The position numbers and the translations under genes were made by a program. Shown one piece after another: positions 8,661 to 17,387 of a DNA stretch of 64,000 nucleotides. Each line of letters starts with the position of its first letter. Within the stretch, counting starts at the first letter, position 1. The DNA is from DASRDR01 sp035550795 (GTDB taxonomy: Bacteria; Methylomirabilota; Methylomirabilia; Rokubacteriales; DASRDR01), in contig DASZOL010000054.1 of the NCBI GenBank assembly GCA_035550795.1, positions 1-64,000 on the forward strand, written 5' to 3'. Under the pieces are notes generated by a model. It searched no databases. It was not told where the DNA came from and saw nothing but the letters and a program-made list of their open reading frames with translations.

Positions 8661-9668
8661 TTATACACGGCGCCGCCGCGGAGCGTACTCGTTCGCCCAG
8701 AACCAGTCCACGGCGTCGCGGAGCGCCTCGTCCACGGGCGTCTGGGGCAGCCCGAGCTCCCGGATCGCCTTGGACGGGTCAAAGAACATCCGTTTGGCCG
8801 CCATCCGGACGGCGGTCCGGGCGACGGCGGGCTCGGTCCTCGTGAGGCGCGCCACGGCCTCGCAGCCCGCTCCGAGCACGAGCGCCACGCGGTGCGGCAG
8901 CCGTACCCGCGGCGCCGTGATCCCCGTGTACGCCGCGAGCCGCTGGAAGATGGCGCGCAGACCGAGATTCCCCTCCGCGTGCCCCAGGATGTACCGCTCG
9001 CCGGCGCGGCCGTGGGCCGCGGCCAGGAGATGCCCCCGCGCCACGTCGCGAACGTGCACGATGTTGAGACCGGTATCCAGGTAGGCGAGCATCCGGCCCT
9101 TGAGGTAGTCGACCAGCATCCGGCCGGTGGGGGTCGGCTTCCAGTCCCACGGGCCCACCGGCGCCGAGGGGTTGACGATGACGACGTGCAGTCCCCGGCT
9201 GGCGGCCGCCTCCGCCTCGCGCTCGGCGAGGAACTTCGAGCGCTTATAGTCCCCCACCATGTCCTCGAGGCCGGCCGGCGTTTCCTCGGTGCCGGGGCGC
9301 CCGTCCGGACGCAGGCCGAGCGCTCCGACGCTCGACGTGTAGACAACCCGGGAGACTCCGGCGGTCGCCGCCGCCAGGAGGAGGCTCCGCGTGCCACCCA
9401 CGTTGACGCGGTAGAGCACCGCGGGGTCGGGAGCCCAGAGGCGGTAGTCGGCCGCCACGTGGAAGAGCACCTCCACGCCCGCGAGCGCCGCCGCCAGCGA
9501 CTTCGGGTCGGCGAGGTCGCCCGTCGCGACCTCGACGGAGAGGCCGGCGAGCGCGCGCCGGTCGCTTCCCGCACGGGCAAGGACGCGCACGGAGGCCCCG
9601 TCGTCGAGCAGGGCCCGCACGACGTGGCTCCCGATGAAACCCGTCCCGCCAGTGACCAGCGCCTTCAT
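8661..9668 (-). CDS. hpnA: Hopanoid-associated sugar epimerase HpnA
   Basis: Extended short-chain dehydrogenase/NAD-dependent epimerase of 335 residues. The cofactor turn is TGGTGFIGSHVVRAL at the N terminus, followed by GDLADPKSL, HVAADYRLWAPDP, TSSVGALG and the YKRSKFLAE block with the catalytic Tyr-x3-Lys. The ADYRLWAPDP region is characteristic of HpnA. Members are linked to hopanoid side-chain modification or transport although their exact reaction is uncertain. It lies in the minus-strand hopanoid run, 15 bases after the Omp85-like gene and 29 bases before hpnD. Confidence 0.9.
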   Translation of the reverse strand: MKALVTGGTGFIGSHVVRALLDDGASVRVLARAGSDRRALAGLSVEVATGDLADPKSLAAALAGVEVLFHVAADYRLWAPDPAVLYRVNVGGTRSLLLAAATAGVSRVVYTSSVGALGLRPDGRPGTEETPAGLEDMVGDYKRSKFLAEREAEAAASRGLHVVIVNPSAPVGPWDWKPTPTGRMLVDYLKGRMLAYLDTGLNIVHVRDVARGHLLAAAHGRAGERYILGHAEGNLGLRAIFQRLAAYTGITAPRVRLPHRVALVLGAGCEAVARLTRTEPAVARTAVRMAAKRMFFDPSKAIRELGLPQTPVDEALRDAVDWFWANEYAPRRRRV

Positions 9669-9683
9669 CCCGGATCCCCGGAC

Positions 9684-10871
9684 TCAGAAAGGATAGTCCA
9701 GGCCCACGTAGATCGCCGGACCCTCCCGGCTGTAGGCGATCTCGATGTGGCCTACGACGCTCGGGGGCGCCAGGCCCCGGAAGCCGACGCCGGGGGTGAC
9801 CTCGAAGCGATTGTCGACGAACTGCTCCCGGGAGTTGAAGACCTTGCCGACGTCGACGAACGGCGCGACCTCGAACTCCGCGTCCACCCCGAAGATCCGC
9901 ATGCGGAGCACCTTCGCGCGGAGCTCGGCGTTGAAGAGCAGCCGCGCGTCTCCGTAGAAGCGATTCTCGCCGAAGCCTCGCAGCGTGTCGACGCCGCCCA
10001 GCGTGGGAAGCACCTCGAAGGGGGTACTCGACTCGCCGGAGACCCCCTCGAAGAGTCCCCGCACCACGGCGATCAGACGACGGTCGAAGAATGGCTTGAG
10101 GTAGATCGCCTCCACGCCGGCCTTCAGGTAGTCGGCGTCGCTCCCGAGGAGCTCCGTGGACGCCTCGGCGAACACGCTCGTGTAGAGACCCTGGTTCGGC
10201 GTCGTCTGGGAGTCGCGGCTGTCGTGGATGAGGGCCACCCGCTGGGCGTGGATGGTGGCGCCCTCGATGCCCGGCAGGTCCGGGAACAGGTCGCCCGTGA
10301 ACGGGAGTCCCGGCACGCCGCCGCGGCCGACCTCGAACCGCTGGAGCGTCTCGCCGAGCGAAAGCCGCATCGTCCGCGTGATGTTCACGCCGAAGATGGC
10401 GTAGAGGCCAGTCACCTCGAGCGTCATGTTGGACTCGTCCTCGGCCTCGGAGGAGGGCCCGATCCCGAAGAACCGGACTGAGGACGTGCGCTCATGCAGG
10501 AGCTGGAGGTCGGCGTGGAACCGGCCGCCGAACACCGCGAGGTTCCGGTAGTGGAGGTCCAGCTCGCGATCGATCTTCTCCGAGTATGAGCCGACCAGCT
10601 CCAGCCGCTCGACATCGCTCGCGTAATAGAAGAAACGGAAGGTGCCGGTGACGCCGCGGATCTCGTTGTAGGTGATGGAGGGGGCCAGGATGCTCCGGAC
10701 GCGACCGTCGGCATCCCTGAACATCCACACCGGCAGGACGCCGTAGGTCTCCCCCTCGTTCGGGTCGGTGTCGAAAGCAGGGAGCGGGAAGAAGGAATAC
10801 GTGGTCTGCCCTGCCGCCGGGCCCGGCAGCGCGAGCAGGCTGGCGACGAGGAGCGCGGCGAGAGGCCTCAG
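9684..10871 (-). CDS. Omp85/BamA-type surface-antigen beta-barrel without POTRA domains
   Basis: An outer-membrane barrel of about 395 residues. The C-terminal half has the Omp85 hallmark LRGFGENRFYG (loop-6 type motif) and ends AIYVGLDYPF with a terminal aromatic. Reading upstream of the first ordinary start (GTG at 10730), the frame stays open and encodes an excellent signal peptide, RPLAALLVASLLALPGPAAG, preceded by CTG at 10871. That CTG overlaps the stop of the hpnG gene (CTGA), so a non-canonical CTG start is proposed. No ATG, GTG or TTG lies at that point. No POTRA repeats are present, so it is more like a lipid or small-substrate Omp85 than BamA. Its place between hpnG and hpnA suggests a role in hopanoid or lipid export. 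Confidence 0.78.
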   Translation of the reverse strand: MRPLAALLVASLLALPGPAAGQTTYSFFPLPAFDTDPNEGETYGVLPVWMFRDADGRVRSILAPSITYNEIRGVTGTFRFFYYASDVERLELVGSYSEKIDRELDLHYRNLAVFGGRFHADLQLLHERTSSVRFFGIGPSSEAEDESNMTLEVTGLYAIFGVNITRTMRLSLGETLQRFEVGRGGVPGLPFTGDLFPDLPGIEGATIHAQRVALIHDSRDSQTTPNQGLYTSVFAEASTELLGSDADYLKAGVEAIYLKPFFDRRLIAVVRGLFEGVSGESSTPFEVLPTLGGVDTLRGFGENRFYGDARLLFNAELRAKVLRMRIFGVDAEFEVAPFVDVGKVFNSREQFVDNRFEVTPGVGFRGLAPPSVVGHIEIAYSREGPAIYVGLDYPF

Positions 10872-11590
10872 GGCTCGCCCGGAAGGTCCACGAAGGCCCG
10901 AACGAATCGGGCCAGGCTCCCGAGCGCCAGGCGCGATCGTCCGGCGAGTCGCCAGGCGACGCCGACGAGCGCAGGGCGCCCGAGGAGCCGCACGACCGCT
11001 CGCGCGCGCACCCGGCCGTCCGTCCCCAGCATAGCGAGCAGCTCTCGCGGCACCTCGTCACCCGGACCGTCGGCAACGGCGCGGACGGCCAGGGCGGGAA
11101 GGCCGGCCCGGTCGGCCCAGGCGAGCACGTGGGCGCTCTCCATGTCCACGGCCAGCGCGCCCTCGGTCCGCCACCACCCCACCTTGTCCGCCGGGCTCGT
11201 GACCACGTCGGCCACGGTGAGGAGCGGCCCCACTTGATACCGGAGCCGGCCGGCATCGAGCGCCCGGATGGCCCGCGCGCGAAGACCCGGATCCGCGAGG
11301 CCGGCGGCGGTCCCGGAGCCGGCGGTGACCACGGGATCGCCGACGATGACGTCCCCGGGTTGGAGACCCGGCGCGCACCCGCCGGCGAGCCCCGTCACGA
11401 GGACCGCCGAGGTCCCCGGGCACCGGGCGCCGCCGAGGCTCCCGAGGGCGACCGCGCCCGGACCCACGGTCTGGACCGACAGCGCGCGCCGGGTAGCGGG
11501 CGGCAACCGACGGACCAGGCCGCGAACCTCCAGCGCGAGGCCGGCGACGAGGAGGAGTCGACCCTCGCGCGTGGGTTCGACCCCGGCGTC
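10868..11590 (-). pseudogene. hpnG: HpnG-type hopanoid-associated nucleosidase/phosphorylase, probably frameshifted at the N terminus
   Basis: Purine-nucleoside-phosphorylase-fold enzyme that in the hopanoid pathway releases adenine from adenosylhopane. Conserved blocks are VTGLAGGCAPGLQPGDVIVGD, VVTSPADKVGWW and ALAVDMESAHVLAWA. The reading frame has no ATG, GTG or TTG before the essential strand RLLLVAGLALE. A GTG at 11592 overlapping the upstream stop lies one frame off. Adding one G to the four-G run (11581-11584 on the plus-strand numbering, C on that strand) would join that GTG cleanly to the conserved frame. The lesion is therefore a one-base deletion or a homopolymer error. The remainder, about 240 codons, is intact, so the gene may be functional in the organism. 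Confidence 0.75.
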
Positions 11591-11933
11591 ACGGGAGCGG
11601 CGAGCCCGCCGCCCGTTCGGCCGTCTCCGCCTGCTTCCGAGCGAGCCAGGCGGCGTAGGACTTCCCGGCCGCGGTGTCCTTCCCGGTGAAGTGGATCGTG
11701 CGAACCTCGGCGTAGGGGACCCGGTGAGCGCCGCCGCCGAGGTCGAACACTTCCAGGTACGGCGCCGGAGCGTCCGTGTCGCGGTTGAACACGTACCCAT
11801 GGAGCTCGGTGCCGTCCCGCTTCACGACGGTGGTGTTCCCCCGGTAGTCGAAAGCCAGCTCGATGATGCTGGCCAGCGGCATCTGGAGGTCGGGCTCGGG
11901 GGCCCAGCCCTCGAGGCTCTTCTCCACCTCCAT
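11589..11933 (-). CDS. Small conserved-looking protein between hpnH and hpnG, unknown function
   Basis: A 114-residue soluble protein starting at the ATG at 11933, which overlaps the TGA of hpnH (TGATG), so translation is coupled. The core ASIIELAFDYRGNTTVVKRDG, then ELHGYVFNRD, LEVFDLGGGAHRVPYAEVRTIHFTG, looks like a small beta-rich barrel of the Sm/PRC-like sort. It is followed by a C-terminal amphipathic helix (KSYAAWLARKQAETAERA). No signal peptide and no catalytic motif are evident. I do not recognise the family. Its tight placement in the hopanoid operon suggests an accessory role for HpnH or HpnG. Confidence 0.7.
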   Translation of the reverse strand: MEVEKSLEGWAPEPDLQMPLASIIELAFDYRGNTTVVKRDGTELHGYVFNRDTDAPAPYLEVFDLGGGAHRVPYAEVRTIHFTGKDTAAGKSYAAWLARKQAETAERAAGSPLP

Positions 11934-12955
11934 CAGGCGCGCCCGGTGACGGTGGCGACCACGGTGTCCCGGAATCCGCGCCAGCTGGCGAAGGTCTCCT
12001 GGACCGCCGTGGCCTCGAACCCGCAGTGGACCATGCAGTCGCGGCACTTCTCGTTGCCGCTCCGCTTCCCGTAGCGCTCCCAGCGGGTCCCGTCGATCAG
12101 GTCCTGGAAGGTCTTGGCGTAACCTTCCTGGAGCAGGTAGCACGGGCGCTGCCAGCCGAAGATGTTGTACGTCGGGTTCCCCCACGGGGTGCACTCGTAG
12201 TCGCGCTTGCCCATAAGGAACTGGAGGAACAGGGGGGACTGGTTGAAGCGCCACCGCCGCTTCGGGCTCGACAGGATCCGCCGGAAGAGGTCGTTTGCGC
12301 GCTGCTTGCGGAGGAAGTGCTCCTGGTCGGGCGCCTTCGAGTAGCTGTACCCGGGGGAGACCATCATCCCCTCGACGCCGAGGTCCATCATCGCGTCGAA
12401 GAACTGCCGCACGCGCTCGGGGTCGGCGCCCTCGAACAGCGTCGTGTTCGTCGTGACGCGGTAGCCCCGGCGTAGCGCCTCCCGGATCCCCTCGACGGCC
12501 TGGTCGAAGACGCCGTCCCGGCAGACGGCCTCGTCGTGCTCCTCCCGGAGGCCGTCCATGTGAATGCTGAAGGAGAGGTACTTCGACGGCGTGAAGACGC
12601 CGGCCTCGAGCCTCTCCTTCAGCAGGATGGCGTTGGTGCAGAGGTAGATGTACTTCTTCCGCGCGGTCAGCTCCGTCACAAGCTGCCCGATCTCCGGGTA
12701 CATGAGCGGCTCGCCGCCGGGGATGGACACGATAGGCGCCCCGCACTCGTCGACGGCCCGCAAGCACTGCTGGACGGTGAGGTTCTTCCGGAGGATCTGG
12801 CCCGGGTACTGGATCTTGCCGCAGCCGGCGCAGGCGAGATTGCAGCGGAACAGCGGCTCGAGCATCAGGACGAGTGGGTACTGCTTGCGCCCGCGAAGGC
12901 GCTGCGTGAGCACGTAGCTCGCGACGGTCCACATCTGGGACAGGGGTACGCTCAT
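11933..12955 (-). CDS. hpnH: Adenosyl-hopene transferase HpnH (radical SAM)
   Basis: Radical SAM enzyme that adds the 5'-deoxyadenosyl group of SAM to diploptene, the first step of extended C35 hopanoid synthesis. The 340-residue protein has the cluster motif CNLACAGCGK (C-x3-C-x2-C), preceded by the conserved LEPLFRCNL, then SIPGGEPLMYPEI as the GGE SAM-contact, and SFSIHMDGLREEHD. Near the C terminus ECTPWGNPTYNIFGWQRPCYLL and CRDCMVHCGFE are typical of HpnH. It begins at the ATG at 12955, 20 bases from the carotenoid-type membrane gene on the same strand. Confidence 0.94.
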   Translation of the reverse strand: MSVPLSQMWTVASYVLTQRLRGRKQYPLVLMLEPLFRCNLACAGCGKIQYPGQILRKNLTVQQCLRAVDECGAPIVSIPGGEPLMYPEIGQLVTELTARKKYIYLCTNAILLKERLEAGVFTPSKYLSFSIHMDGLREEHDEAVCRDGVFDQAVEGIREALRRGYRVTTNTTLFEGADPERVRQFFDAMMDLGVEGMMVSPGYSYSKAPDQEHFLRKQRANDLFRRILSSPKRRWRFNQSPLFLQFLMGKRDYECTPWGNPTYNIFGWQRPCYLLQEGYAKTFQDLIDGTRWERYGKRSGNEKCRDCMVHCGFEATAVQETFASWRGFRDTVVATVTGRA

Positions 12956-12974
12956 GGGCTCCGCTTGTCGGGTG

Positions 12975-13841
12975 TCACACGGGCTCGCCGCCGCGCACCG
13001 GCACGCCGCCGGCGTGCTTCCACGAACGTAGAGAGCATACTACAGCCACGGCCAGCGGCAGGTGGAGCAGCACGCCGGACCAGAGGAGCGCTCGCTCGGC
13101 GACCGCCGCCGTCACCGCCAGGTTGAAGACCAGCAGGAGGTAATAGAGCCCCACCGCCTGGGGCCCGTGTCGCGGAAGGCCGCGCCCCCAGGCCGGCGGC
13201 GCGCCCCTGACACGCGACCCGAAGAAGGCCCAGCCCCATGCGATCGCCGCGCCGACGACCGCCCATCCCGCGAAGTTCGCGAGGGGAACCCCGAAGTACC
13301 AGCCGGGCGCAGGGTAGTAGAAGATGCGCCCGAGAAACCACCGGTCGCCGCGTACCGCCAAGGGATCGATCACGACGTCGAGCCACATCATGAGGACGCC
13401 GGTCACGCTCGCGACGCGAAGGCGCGCCCCCGCACCCGCGCCGCGCCGGCCTCGCGAGTAGGGCGCCGCGACCTCGCCGCCGCCCAGGAGCTGCGCGGCC
13501 AGGCCCAGGCTGGCATAGGCCAGGAACGTGAAGGAGAGCGGGTCGAAGAACGGGACGTTCGAGAGGTAGAGCTCCCGACCGGCCGTCGAGCCCGTGTAGT
13601 GGTAAAGGCCGAAGGGTACCCCTATGCGTGTCGAGCTCCACTCGGCGGCGAAGGCTAGACCGCCGGCCCAGACCGTGAACGCCACGGCCCGGCGCCACCC
13701 CCAGGCCGCCACGGCGCCGGTTAGATAGATGGCGAGAAAGCCAAACACGTAGGGACGCAGCATGAGGCTGCCCCACACGCGGCCGAGCATCTCCACGAGG
13801 ACAAGCTGATCGGCGCTGCCCATCCGTCCCGCGTCACCCAT
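12975..13841 (-). CDS. Carotenoid biosynthesis-type membrane protein (CruF/DUF422 family)
   Basis: A polytopic membrane protein of 288 residues with about seven hydrophobic segments. The block FAAEWSSTRIGVPFGLYHYTGS and the segment MMWLDVVIDPLAVRGDRWF...YYPAPGWYFGVPLANFAGW match the family of C-1',2' hydratases acting on carotenoid ends (CruF and bisanhydrobacterioruberin hydratase). No phytoene desaturase or other carotenoid gene is in view, while hopanoid genes surround it. The real substrate could therefore be a polyprenoid or a hopanoid intermediate. It is divergent from shc across only 35 bases, so the promoters overlap. Confidence 0.75.
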   Translation of the reverse strand: MGDAGRMGSADQLVLVEMLGRVWGSLMLRPYVFGFLAIYLTGAVAAWGWRRAVAFTVWAGGLAFAAEWSSTRIGVPFGLYHYTGSTAGRELYLSNVPFFDPLSFTFLAYASLGLAAQLLGGGEVAAPYSRGRRGAGAGARLRVASVTGVLMMWLDVVIDPLAVRGDRWFLGRIFYYPAPGWYFGVPLANFAGWAVVGAAIAWGWAFFGSRVRGAPPAWGRGLPRHGPQAVGLYYLLLVFNLAVTAAVAERALLWSGVLLHLPLAVAVVCSLRSWKHAGGVPVRGGEPV

Positions 13842-13876
13842 GCTACACTAGGCGACGGCCTGTCACCCAACGACGC

Positions 13877-15766
13877 ATGGTAGATACGAGCCGAGTCGAC
13901 CGGGCGCTCCAGCGCTCGCAGGACCGCCTGCTCCGGCTCCAGACCCCGGCCGGATTCTGGGTCGGGGAGCTCGAGGCCGACAGCACCATCACGGCCGAGT
14001 ACCTGCTCTTCCGCCACCTCCTGGGAACGGCGGACCGTGACCTCGAGCGAAAGGCGGTCGCGTACATCCGCGCCAAGCAGGGCCCCGACGGCTCCTGGAA
14101 TCTCTACGAGGCAGGGCCGGGCGACCTCTCGGCCACGATCAAGGCGTACTTCGCCATGAAGCTGGCCGGGGTGGCCCCGGCCGACTCCGCCATGGCACGC
14201 GCCCGGGAATGGGTCCTGGACCGGGGCGGTCCGACTCAGGCGAACGTCTTCACGAAGATCGCGCTGGCGCTGTTCGGCCAGTATCCGTGGGGCGGCGTGC
14301 CGGCGATGCCCGTCGAGATCATGCTGCTGCCCCGGTGGTCCTACTTCAACATCTGGGAGATCTCGTACTGGTCGAGGACGGTCCTCGTTCCCCTCCTGAT
14401 CGTCATGGACCGCCGGCCGGTTCACGCCGTCCCTCGCGACCGGGGCATCGACGAGCTGTGGGCGCACCACCTCCACCTCGACGATCCGGCGTATGCGCGT
14501 CGCGGCCTCCTCTCGTGGAAGAACGTCTTCATCGGCCTCGACGGCTTCCTCAAGACGTGGGAAGCCTTCGGTCCCCGGCCCTGGCGGGCCCACGCCGTCC
14601 GCGCGGCGCACGACTGGCTGGTCCCCCGGATGGCGGTCCCCGGCGGCCTCGGCGGCATCTACCCCGCGATGGTAAACGGGATCCTGGCGATGCGACTGCT
14701 GGGCTACCCGGACGACCACCGGCTGATCGCGGGACAGATCAAGGAGATCGAGGCGCTCGGGGTCGAGGAGCCGCACCGCTTCCACGTGCAGCCGTGCGTA
14801 TCCCCCGTGTGGGACACCGCGCTCGCGGTGAACGCGCTGCTGGCCTCGGGGCTGCCCGCCGGTCACCCCGCCCTGGTCCGCGCCGGTGACTGGCTCCTCG
14901 ACCGCCAGGTCCTCGAGGGAGGGGACTGGCAGGTCAAGCGCCCGGGGCTCCCGCCGGGTGGCTGGGCCTTCCAGTTCGACAACCCTTACTACCCTGACCT
15001 CGACGACACCGCGGTCGTCGCCATGGGCCTCCACCAGATCGACCACCCGGACGACGGCCGGCGACGCGCCGCCATCGCGTGCGCGGTGCACTGGCTCCGG
15101 GGCATGCAGGGGAAGAACGGCGGCTGGGGGTCCTTCGACACGGATCAGACGCGGCTCCTCTTCAACAACATCCCGTTTGCCGACCACGGGGCGCTGCTCG
15201 ACCCCGCCACGGAGGACCTGACCGCTCGCTGCATCGAGTGCTTCGGGCGCCTCGGGGTTTCCAGCGGCGATCCCGCGATCCAGCGGGGGATCGCGTTCCT
15301 GCGCCGCACCCAGACGCCCGAGGGTGCCTGGCACGGGCGCTGGGGGGTGAACTACCTCTACGGAACGTGGTCGGTGCTCCGGGGCCTTCAGGCGGTGGGG
15401 ATCCGACCCGACGATCCCATGGTGGGGCGCGCGGTGGGCTGGCTCACGGCGCGGCAGAATGCGGACGGGGGCTGGGGCGAGACGTGCGACTCCTACGCCG
15501 AGCCCGACCTGAAGGGCCGCGGCGAGTCCGGCCCCAGCCAGACGGCCTGGGCGCTGCTCGGCCTGATGGCCGCCGGCCGGACCGACACCCCGGCCGTCGA
15601 GCACGGCATCGAGTTCCTCCTGCGGGGGCAGCAGGCCGACGGCGGCTGGCGCGACACCTTGTGGAACGGGACGGGCTTTCCCCGGGTCTTCTACCTCCAG
15701 TACCACCTCTATGCCCACTACTTCCCCCTGTGGGCTCTCGGGGCCTGGCGCCGGCTCACGCGGTAA
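13877..15766 (+). CDS. shc: Squalene-hopene cyclase
   Basis: Cyclises squalene to hopene and diplopterol at the membrane. The 629-residue length is normal. The protonating motif is YYPDLDDTAVV with DxDD at residues 374-377, and several QW repeats are seen (for example QGPDGSWNLYEAG, GKNGGWGSFD, TPEGAWHGRWGVNYLYGTW, QNADGGWGETCDSY, QADGGWRD). The ATG at 13877 gives the normal short N terminus. It leads a plus-strand operon followed after 41 bases by mlaE, divergent from the minus-strand hopanoid run. Confidence 0.96.
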   Translation: MVDTSRVDRALQRSQDRLLRLQTPAGFWVGELEADSTITAEYLLFRHLLGTADRDLERKAVAYIRAKQGPDGSWNLYEAGPGDLSATIKAYFAMKLAGVAPADSAMARAREWVLDRGGPTQANVFTKIALALFGQYPWGGVPAMPVEIMLLPRWSYFNIWEISYWSRTVLVPLLIVMDRRPVHAVPRDRGIDELWAHHLHLDDPAYARRGLLSWKNVFIGLDGFLKTWEAFGPRPWRAHAVRAAHDWLVPRMAVPGGLGGIYPAMVNGILAMRLLGYPDDHRLIAGQIKEIEALGVEEPHRFHVQPCVSPVWDTALAVNALLASGLPAGHPALVRAGDWLLDRQVLEGGDWQVKRPGLPPGGWAFQFDNPYYPDLDDTAVVAMGLHQIDHPDDGRRRAAIACAVHWLRGMQGKNGGWGSFDTDQTRLLFNNIPFADHGALLDPATEDLTARCIECFGRLGVSSGDPAIQRGIAFLRRTQTPEGAWHGRWGVNYLYGTWSVLRGLQAVGIRPDDPMVGRAVGWLTARQNADGGWGETCDSYAEPDLKGRGESGPSQTAWALLGLMAAGRTDTPAVEHGIEFLLRGQQADGGWRDTLWNGTGFPRVFYLQYHLYAHYFPLWALGAWRRLTR

Positions 15767-15807
15767 GAGCTCGGCGGGAGCCCGGCCACCGACCCTTCCA
15801 CCCTCGA

Positions 15808-16593
15808 ATGCCCGGCTCGCTCGTCCTCGATGCCATCCAGGGTTTCGGCCGGTTCGGCCTCGACACCCTGTCGGCCCTCGGTCGCTTCGGGGTGTTCCTC
15901 GGCCAGGGGCTCGCCTGGGCCGTGGTCCCGCCCGTCAGGGTCCGGCAGATCCTCCAGCGGATCTACTTCGTGGGGCTTCGCTCGATGTCGGTGATCCTCC
16001 TCACCGGGGCGTTCACCGGGATGGTGCTCGGGCTCCAGGGCATGCTGATGCTGCAGCGGGTCGGCTCGGAGGCCTTCGTGGGTCCCCTGGTGGCCATCGC
16101 GCTCGTGCGCGAGCTCGGTCCTGTCCTCGCCGCGCTCATGGTGACCGGACGCGCGGGATCCGCGCTCGCCGCCGAGCTCGGCGTCATGCGGATCACCGAG
16201 CAGATCGACGCGCTCACCGTGATGGCGATCAACCCCATGCGGTTCCTGGTCGTGCCCGTACTGGTCGCGGGCCTCGTGGCCCTGCCTCTCCTCGCCTGGG
16301 TGTTCGACGCCGTCGGCATCTTCGGGGGCTACCTCGTGACGGTGAAGCTGTTCGGCATGGCGCCCGGGACCTACTTCGGCCAGATCCGCGCGTTCCTCAG
16401 CGTGGACGACATCTGGGTCGGCTTCTGGAAGGCCCTCGCCTTCGGGCTCGTCATCACGTGGGTGGCCTGCTACAAGGGTTTCCACGTCGGCCACGGCGCC
16501 GAGGGCGTGGGGCGGGCGACGACCGAGGCCGTCGTGCTCGCGTCAGTCATCATCCTCGTCCTCGACTACGTCCTAGGCTCGGTGCTGCCATGA
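15808..16593 (+). CDS. mlaE: MlaE-type ABC lipid transporter permease
   Basis: Inner-membrane permease of an Mla/Ttg2-type lipid transport system, 261 residues from the ATG at 15808. The family signatures GAFTGMVLGLQG, RELGPVLAALMVTGRAGSA and MRITEQIDALTVMAINPMRFL are clear, with five or so membrane segments. It overlaps mlaF by 4 bases (ATGA). The usual partners MlaF, MlaD and MlaC follow, with a TolC-like gene inserted. Placement directly behind shc hints that hopanoids are among the lipids moved; that is inference. Confidence 0.94.
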   Translation: MPGSLVLDAIQGFGRFGLDTLSALGRFGVFLGQGLAWAVVPPVRVRQILQRIYFVGLRSMSVILLTGAFTGMVLGLQGMLMLQRVGSEAFVGPLVAIALVRELGPVLAALMVTGRAGSALAAELGVMRITEQIDALTVMAINPMRFLVVPVLVAGLVALPLLAWVFDAVGIFGGYLVTVKLFGMAPGTYFGQIRAFLSVDDIWVGFWKALAFGLVITWVACYKGFHVGHGAEGVGRATTEAVVLASVIILVLDYVLGSVLP

Positions 16594-17351
16594 CGGGGAC
16601 CCCCGCCCCGGCGATCCGGGTCGAGAAGCTCCACAAGCGCTTCGGGAGCCAGGAGGTCCTTCGCGGCGTCGACCTCGAGATCGCGCCGGGCGAGCTCATG
16701 GTCATCATCGGGCGGTCCGGCGGAGGCAAGTCGGTGCTGCTCCGCCACCTCCTCGGCCTGGTCCGGCCCGACACCGGGCGCGTCATGATCGACGGCCAGG
16801 ACGTGGCCGCCCTGCGCGGCACGGCACTCGACCGCATCCGGGAGCGCTTCGGGGTGGTCTTCCAGGGCGGCGCCCTCTTCGACTCACTGACCGTCCTCGA
16901 GAACGTGCTGTTCCCGATACGGGAGCGCCGTCGGCTGCCCGAGGCCGATCTCCTGCCGCGCGCGCAGGAGGCGCTGGCCCAGGTCGGCCTTGCGGAGATG
17001 GGGCACAAGTACCCGGCCGAGATCTCGGGCGGAATGCGGAAGCGCGTCGCCATCGCGCGGGCCCTGGTCACCGAGCCCCAGGTGGTGTTCCTCGACGAGC
17101 CGACGACCGGGCTCGATCCGATCCTCGTCAACTCGATTCACCACCTGTTCGTGGGGCTTCACAGGAAGTTCGGCTTCACCGCCGCCATGGTCAGCCACGA
17201 GATCCCGGAGATCTTCCGGATCGCCCATCGCGTCGCCGTGCTCTACGAGGGGCGGATCCACGCGGTCGGCACGCCCGGGGAGATCCAGGCCTCCACGGAC
17301 CCCGCGGTGCGCCGCTTCATTCACGGCGAGGTCGATGACCGGGCGTTCTAG
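16590..17351 (+). CDS. mlaF: MlaF-type ABC transporter ATP-binding protein
   Basis: Cytoplasmic ATPase of the Mla transporter, 253 residues. Walker A is GRSGGGKSVLL, the signature is ISGGMRKRVAIARAL, Walker B is VVFLDEPTTGLDP, and the switch His is in MVSHEIPE. The SGGMRKR form of the signature is characteristic of MlaF-type ATPases. It starts with an ATG that overlaps the stop of mlaE, and is followed after 36 bases by mlaD. Confidence 0.95.
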   Translation: MTGTPAPAIRVEKLHKRFGSQEVLRGVDLEIAPGELMVIIGRSGGGKSVLLRHLLGLVRPDTGRVMIDGQDVAALRGTALDRIRERFGVVFQGGALFDSLTVLENVLFPIRERRRLPEADLLPRAQEALAQVGLAEMGHKYPAEISGGMRKRVAIARALVTEPQVVFLDEPTTGLDPILVNSIHHLFVGLHRKFGFTAAMVSHEIPEIFRIAHRVAVLYEGRIHAVGTPGEIQASTDPAVRRFIHGEVDDRAF

Positions 17352-17387
17352 GCGGAGCGGAGAGCGAAAGGAGGCGGGGACATCGCC

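Noticed and set aside
15079..15807. A long upstream extension of mlaE
   Set aside because: The extension overlaps shc in another frame and reads as shadow sequence; the ATG at 15808 starts the conserved permease.
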